Assembly: GCA_964397045.1 (NCBI GenBank)
Contig: CAYNHF010000045.1
Location: forward strand, 1-25,071
Origin: CAYNHF01 sp964397045
GTDB taxonomy: Bacteria > Actinomycetota > Acidimicrobiia > Spongiisociales > UBA5794
Direction: 5' to 3'
DNA: 25,071 bases
Shown one piece after another: positions 21,708 to 25,071 of this stretch. A model generated the notes under the pieces. It was not told where the DNA came from, did not search any database, and was given only the letters and a program-made list of their open reading frames with translations. Position 1 is the stretch's first letter; the number at the start of each line of letters is the position of its first letter. A program made the translations under genes and the position numbers.

Positions 21708-24356
21708 TCAGTCGCCCGCCAGGATGACCATGCTGAGCAGTTCACCCAGCTTCTCGCCGGGATCGGTGAAAGGGCCGGTGGTGTCCATCCGATGGACCAG
21801 CACCAGTTCCAGTTCCGGGATCACTGCAAGGACATGGACGCCGACGCCGGTGTGGAAATATACTTCGTGCCCGACCGCGCGACCGAACTCACCGTCGGTC
21901 GAGGCGATATCCCACAGATACCCCCTCCCGACGCCGGCCGCAGCGTCCACCATCGAGTACGGGGTCCAGCTGTCCTCGATCCACTGCGCGGGAACGACCT
22001 CTTCGCCTGCCCACCGGCCCTCGTGGGCGTAGAGCAGACCAAAGCGCGCCATGTCGCGCGCCGTCATGGCGATGGGGTAGGCGGGGTGCATCGACTTCTC
22101 TGGTTCGTGCTGGTAGGTGCAGTCTCCTGCTGAGAAGTCCTCCATCCCGATCACGTCCGCGATCTCGGTCTTGAAGGCCTCGCATACCCCCAACCCGGTC
22201 TCCTGCTCGAAGATCGTGGCCAACACGTTGAAGTCCCAGTTGTTGTAGTAGTAGAACGTATCGGGCGGGTGGCTGCCTCGTTCGGGACGGGCTTCGATCA
22301 TGAGCGGGTGCTCGGCGGCGGCCTCGTGATAGACACCGGAGCGTGATGCAAGGAGATCTCGCACGGTCGCCTGCTTCTCGTCCGCGGTGAGCGAAGGCGG
22401 GATGTCGTCGATGCCCAACTCCTGGAGCGTTGCGTCGAGGTCGATGTCACCGGCAGCAACATGCTTTCCGAATACCGCGCCGAGGAGGGGCTTACGGATC
22501 GAGTGGACCGGAAACTTCGTTCCGGTCTCACCCCAGGAGAAGAAGATGTCGCGGTCACGCGTGGCCAGCACCGCAGCGGAGCCGATCTCTTCCGCGAATG
22601 CTGCCGCCTCTTCCAATCGGGACGAAGACCACCCGACAGCCTCCGGCTCAACGATGCCGAGCGCAACGGCCGTGCGGGGGGTCCCCACCGGCTCGAGGAC
22701 CAGCGTGGCGAGATCAGCGATCTGGAAGGTGATGTCGAGGACCGTCTCCCCGTCGAGTCTCACATCGGCGTATACAGGGGCTCCGCCCATTGGGGCGGAC
22801 CGGAAGCGGGTCGGCCCGACGGGAACCAAGACCAGCGGGGCGCCGTCTTGCCCACATGCGAAGAGCCTTCCGGCCTCCACGGTGAGACTGAGGTGCCCAT
22901 CAACTTCCTCTCCAGCCGGCCACCGGCTCGCAGCTTCGTTCACTACGTAATCCCCGGAGAGCAGTCGGAGGCGGCCCTCGTCCACTTCCACCTCGGGCTC
23001 GAGCGGAGCCTGCGGCGCGGGGGCAAGGTGAGCTGTCATCGCCGTAGAATCCGGGTAGATCGCGGCGTGGATCCTGCCGAGCCGGTCGACCAATTCGAGG
23101 CGACCGACGCTGTGGAACATCATGCGTTGTGACCACAACTCCTTTTCCAGGAAGCGGCTCACCTTGCCGTCCTCGATCTCTGAGAGTTGCGCAACCAACG
23201 TCGCCTCGTCCGCTTCCCAGTCCATCTCGGGTAGCGGCGTGTCAGTGAGGTGAGAGAATACGAACTCGCGGTAGAAGGTCACGGCCAGAGCAGAGGTGAG
23301 GACGTCTCCGTCTCCGAGCGGAAACGGCCGCGACAGGTTCGGAGTGTTGGCCAGGACCATGAAGCTGAGGCCCATGTCGGGCACCTTGAGGTAGAGCGCC
23401 GACACCGAAGGCGGCCAATGACCGTTATGCCAGATGATGCGGGTGCCCTCGTAGTCCTGGATGAACCAGCCGAGACCGTACATCTGGTCGGTGGTTCGGC
23501 TACTGGTGGCTACCACCGGCGCCATCATCTCGGCCTTGGTTTCCTCTCTCAGAAGCACGTTGCGGTCGAGCGCCGCGTCGAATTCGGCAAGGTCGACGAC
23601 CGAGGAGATCAAGCCGGCGGCCGCGCTGTAGCTAGTCGGATAGTCGGATTCGACGGCATGGAACGTTTGATCGAGCTGATACGGCCGGGCCATCGCGTCC
23701 CTCACGCTGCGACCCACTGCCAGCGTGTCCGCGGTGATGTCCTCCCCGCACTCGGGCGTGTTGCCGGCAGTATCCGTCATGCCGAGCGGCTCCAGGATCC
23801 GGTCGCGCATGGCGGTCCGGAAGGTTTGCCCGGTCGCTACCTCGATCACCTTGTTCAACTCGCCATAGCGGGAGCCGTCGTAGCGGTAGTTCGTGCCGGG
23901 TGCTCCTGACGAGGTGTGGGTCAACAGGTGTCGCACCTGGACTGCGGCGGGAAGATCTACGCCGTAGTCCGCGACCGGGTCGTCGAGGGTGATGGCGCCT
24001 TCTTCGACGAGCTGCATGATCAGCGTGGCGGCAATCGGTTTGGTCACCGATGCCAGGTGGTACGGCGTGTCCGGGGTGGCCGGAGTCTGGTTGTCCAGGT
24101 CCGCAAACCCGAACCCCTCGGCCCAGACGAGTTCCTGGTCGCGCACCACGGCCGCGGACATCCCGGGAATGGCCAGCTGTTCGCGCAGGTAGTCGAGCTT
24201 TGCGGCGAATCTCGTGAAGTCGTCGGTACTCGCATCTGCATCTGTACTCGCCACCGCAGCGCGGGGCACATCTGTCGTCGACGGACCCTCACTGGATCCG
24301 GTGCAAGCGCTCGACAGCAGCGCGACCGTGAGTATGCCGGTGATGAGCCTCCGGAT
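21708..24356 (-). CDS. Lipoprotein with two serine-hydrolase (beta-lactamase-like) domains
   Basis: This protein of about 882 residues has two domains of the class C beta-lactamase/DD-peptidase/esterase fold. Domain one has SVTK (Ser about 103) and HNG (about 308); its second motif reads YDG instead of YxN. Domain two has all three: SIRK (about 618), YNN (about 704) and HTG (about 834). A lipoprotein signal RRLITGILTVALLSSAC is in frame before the first usual start (GTG 24269), but its expected start codon is ATC at 24356, five bases after GAGGTGA. Without that signal the protein would stay in the cytoplasm, which is unlikely. The role is probably cell-surface hydrolysis of an ester, amide or D-amino-acid substrate; the partner domains may be a duplication. 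Confidence 0.85.
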   Translation of the reverse strand: MRRLITGILTVALLSSACTGSSEGPSTTDVPRAAVASTDADASTDDFTRFAAKLDYLREQLAIPGMSAAVVRDQELVWAEGFGFADLDNQTPATPDTPYHLASVTKPIAATLIMQLVEEGAITLDDPVADYGVDLPAAVQVRHLLTHTSSGAPGTNYRYDGSRYGELNKVIEVATGQTFRTAMRDRILEPLGMTDTAGNTPECGEDITADTLAVGRSVRDAMARPYQLDQTFHAVESDYPTSYSAAAGLISSVVDLAEFDAALDRNVLLREETKAEMMAPVVATSSRTTDQMYGLGWFIQDYEGTRIIWHNGHWPPSVSALYLKVPDMGLSFMVLANTPNLSRPFPLGDGDVLTSALAVTFYREFVFSHLTDTPLPEMDWEADEATLVAQLSEIEDGKVSRFLEKELWSQRMMFHSVGRLELVDRLGRIHAAIYPDSTAMTAHLAPAPQAPLEPEVEVDEGRLRLLSGDYVVNEAASRWPAGEEVDGHLSLTVEAGRLFACGQDGAPLVLVPVGPTRFRSAPMGGAPVYADVRLDGETVLDITFQIADLATLVLEPVGTPRTAVALGIVEPEAVGWSSSRLEEAAAFAEEIGSAAVLATRDRDIFFSWGETGTKFPVHSIRKPLLGAVFGKHVAAGDIDLDATLQELGIDDIPPSLTADEKQATVRDLLASRSGVYHEAAAEHPLMIEARPERGSHPPDTFYYYNNWDFNVLATIFEQETGLGVCEAFKTEIADVIGMEDFSAGDCTYQHEPEKSMHPAYPIAMTARDMARFGLLYAHEGRWAGEEVVPAQWIEDSWTPYSMVDAAAGVGRGYLWDIASTDGEFGRAVGHEVYFHTGVGVHVLAVIPELELVLVHRMDTTGPFTDPGEKLGELLSMVILAGD

Positions 24357-24842
24357 GTTTTCACCTCACATAAGTCGCCGCTTCGGCGTGGAAGCGCCCG
24401 AAGATCCCGTGCCCGGTTGGAGGTGCTCACAGAGTTGGCAGAATGAGTGTCCTCGATCACGGAACGAGCGCTTGCCTCTATAGTCTGCGGCTTTCCACCC
24501 ACTCAACAGGGGCGGAAGACCCGCATTTTGCGCCGGACCCGCTGAGCCAAAGGTCAACCGACCGCGACAAAATGGCTATCAAGGCGGCTGCGTGTCGTCG
24601 GCTTGCTGCTGGGGTTCCCACGTCGGGACGCCTTGCGGTCGCGCGTGGCGACACCGCCAGCTGCTCCAGAACTGTCGCACGGGCTGAAGGGCGGCTCGCT
24701 GCGCTCGCCGAACCCCTAGCCCCACCCACCACCCCAGAAGCCTCGCCATGCTCCCTGCGGTCGCGTCTCTGGCGAAATCGCTACGTGGGTGCGTTGCGAG
24801 TCTTGAGTGTCCGCTCAATATCGGCAAAACCCGATATGGGTC
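24357..24842. other. About 490 bases without a convincing gene
   Basis: Open frames exist on both strands (for example 24443-24859) but their products look random. Two hairpins lie near the recombinase remnant: ATATCGG/CCGATAT (24818-24824/24831-24837) with a CAAAAC loop, and GGGTC/GACCC (24838-24842/24847-24851). The first 80 bases should hold the promoter of the hydrolase gene. The rest may be decayed mobile-element sequence. Confidence 0.4.
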
Positions 24843-25071
24843 TTAGGACCCCTGGGTGAGGACCGAGATCAGAGCCTGGTTTCGTTCTCCAACGACCGGT
24901 GCATCTGCCGCCGCGATGAGAAGCCGCTGCACCTCGTCAGGAGTGAGCACTTCGGCGGAGACCCGCCTACGACGTTGGTGGCTCGGACACCTTCCGAGCG
25001 ACTTGGACGCTCTCGTCCGACTGGTCACCCGCAGTGGACGCTTTGCCTTCGACCCGTCAGGCGCATATGTG
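24843..25071 (-). pseudogene. Tyrosine recombinase fragment, N-terminal part of the catalytic domain
   Basis: Read on the minus strand from the window edge, the frame gives a basic linker and then VLTPDEVQRLLIAAADAPVV and RNQALISVLTQGS, the usual first helices of a phage-integrase catalytic domain. It stops at TAA (24843-24845) just where the box I arginine (TGLRxSE) should follow. The stop lies within a GGGTC/GACCC hairpin, which may mark a junction. The 5' end is outside the window. The gene cannot encode an active recombinase as seen. Confidence 0.65.

Noticed and set aside
24443..24859. 138-codon plus-strand frame
   Set aside because: It has no recognisable domain and no strong ribosome binding site, it overlaps the recombinase remnant, and its composition looks non-coding.
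1..25071. CRISPR array, rRNA or insertion sequence with transposase
   Set aside because: No regularly spaced repeats, rRNA sequence or transposase reading frame was seen on either strand.

Overview
The window is GC-rich, uses GTG and TTG starts freely and packs genes with 4-base ATGA overlaps. With glutaryl-CoA dehydrogenase, a DM13 membrane protein and actinobacterial-looking small HTH proteins, this suggests an actinomycete-type bacterium, perhaps an uncultivated Acidimicrobiia-like lineage. That assignment is inference; the window has no rRNA or other marker gene.

Left part (1-12.6 kb): a catabolic island. An amino-acid-type ABC importer (partial binding protein, two permeases, ATPase) is followed, with ATGA overlaps, by an isochorismatase-family cysteine hydrolase and a dihydropyrimidinase-type amidohydrolase. 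After a 168-base gap come LeuC-like and LeuD-like hydro-lyase subunits and an isocitrate lyase/PEP-mutase-superfamily lyase, also ATGA-coupled, then a small lipoprotein. A second dihydropyrimidinase-like amidohydrolase and a small EthD-like protein lie on the minus strand, divergent from a TauD-type dioxygenase. Glutaryl-CoA dehydrogenase follows. Read together, the genes suggest import of a cyclic imide or amide, ring opening, deamidation to a maleate-type diacid, hydration to a malate-type diacid and C-C cleavage to pyruvate (or another 2-oxoacid) plus a short acid. This resembles the last steps of anaerobic nicotinate catabolism (dimethylmaleate hydratase and 2,3-dimethylmalate lyase). The substrate is not known.

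Right part (12.6-25 kb): an accessory region with signs of turnover. It holds an HTH protein behind a structured leader, an MFS transporter, a quinone-oxidoreductase-like MDR enzyme with a frameshifted neighbour, a DM13 protein, a large NosD-like beta-helix protein, a response-regulator fragment, a flavin-reductase-fold protein and a lipoprotein with two serine-hydrolase domains. Two tyrosine-recombinase fragments lie at its edges on the same strand: an N-terminal part at the window end and a C-terminal part near 13.9 kb.

The most unusual signal is a pair of related structured elements at about 13.64 and 17.12 kb. Each has a promoter-like motif at the same spacing, an identical 16-base 5' block and two nested helices. 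Most of the inner helix keeps its pairing although its sequence differs. They look like two members of an undescribed small-RNA family.
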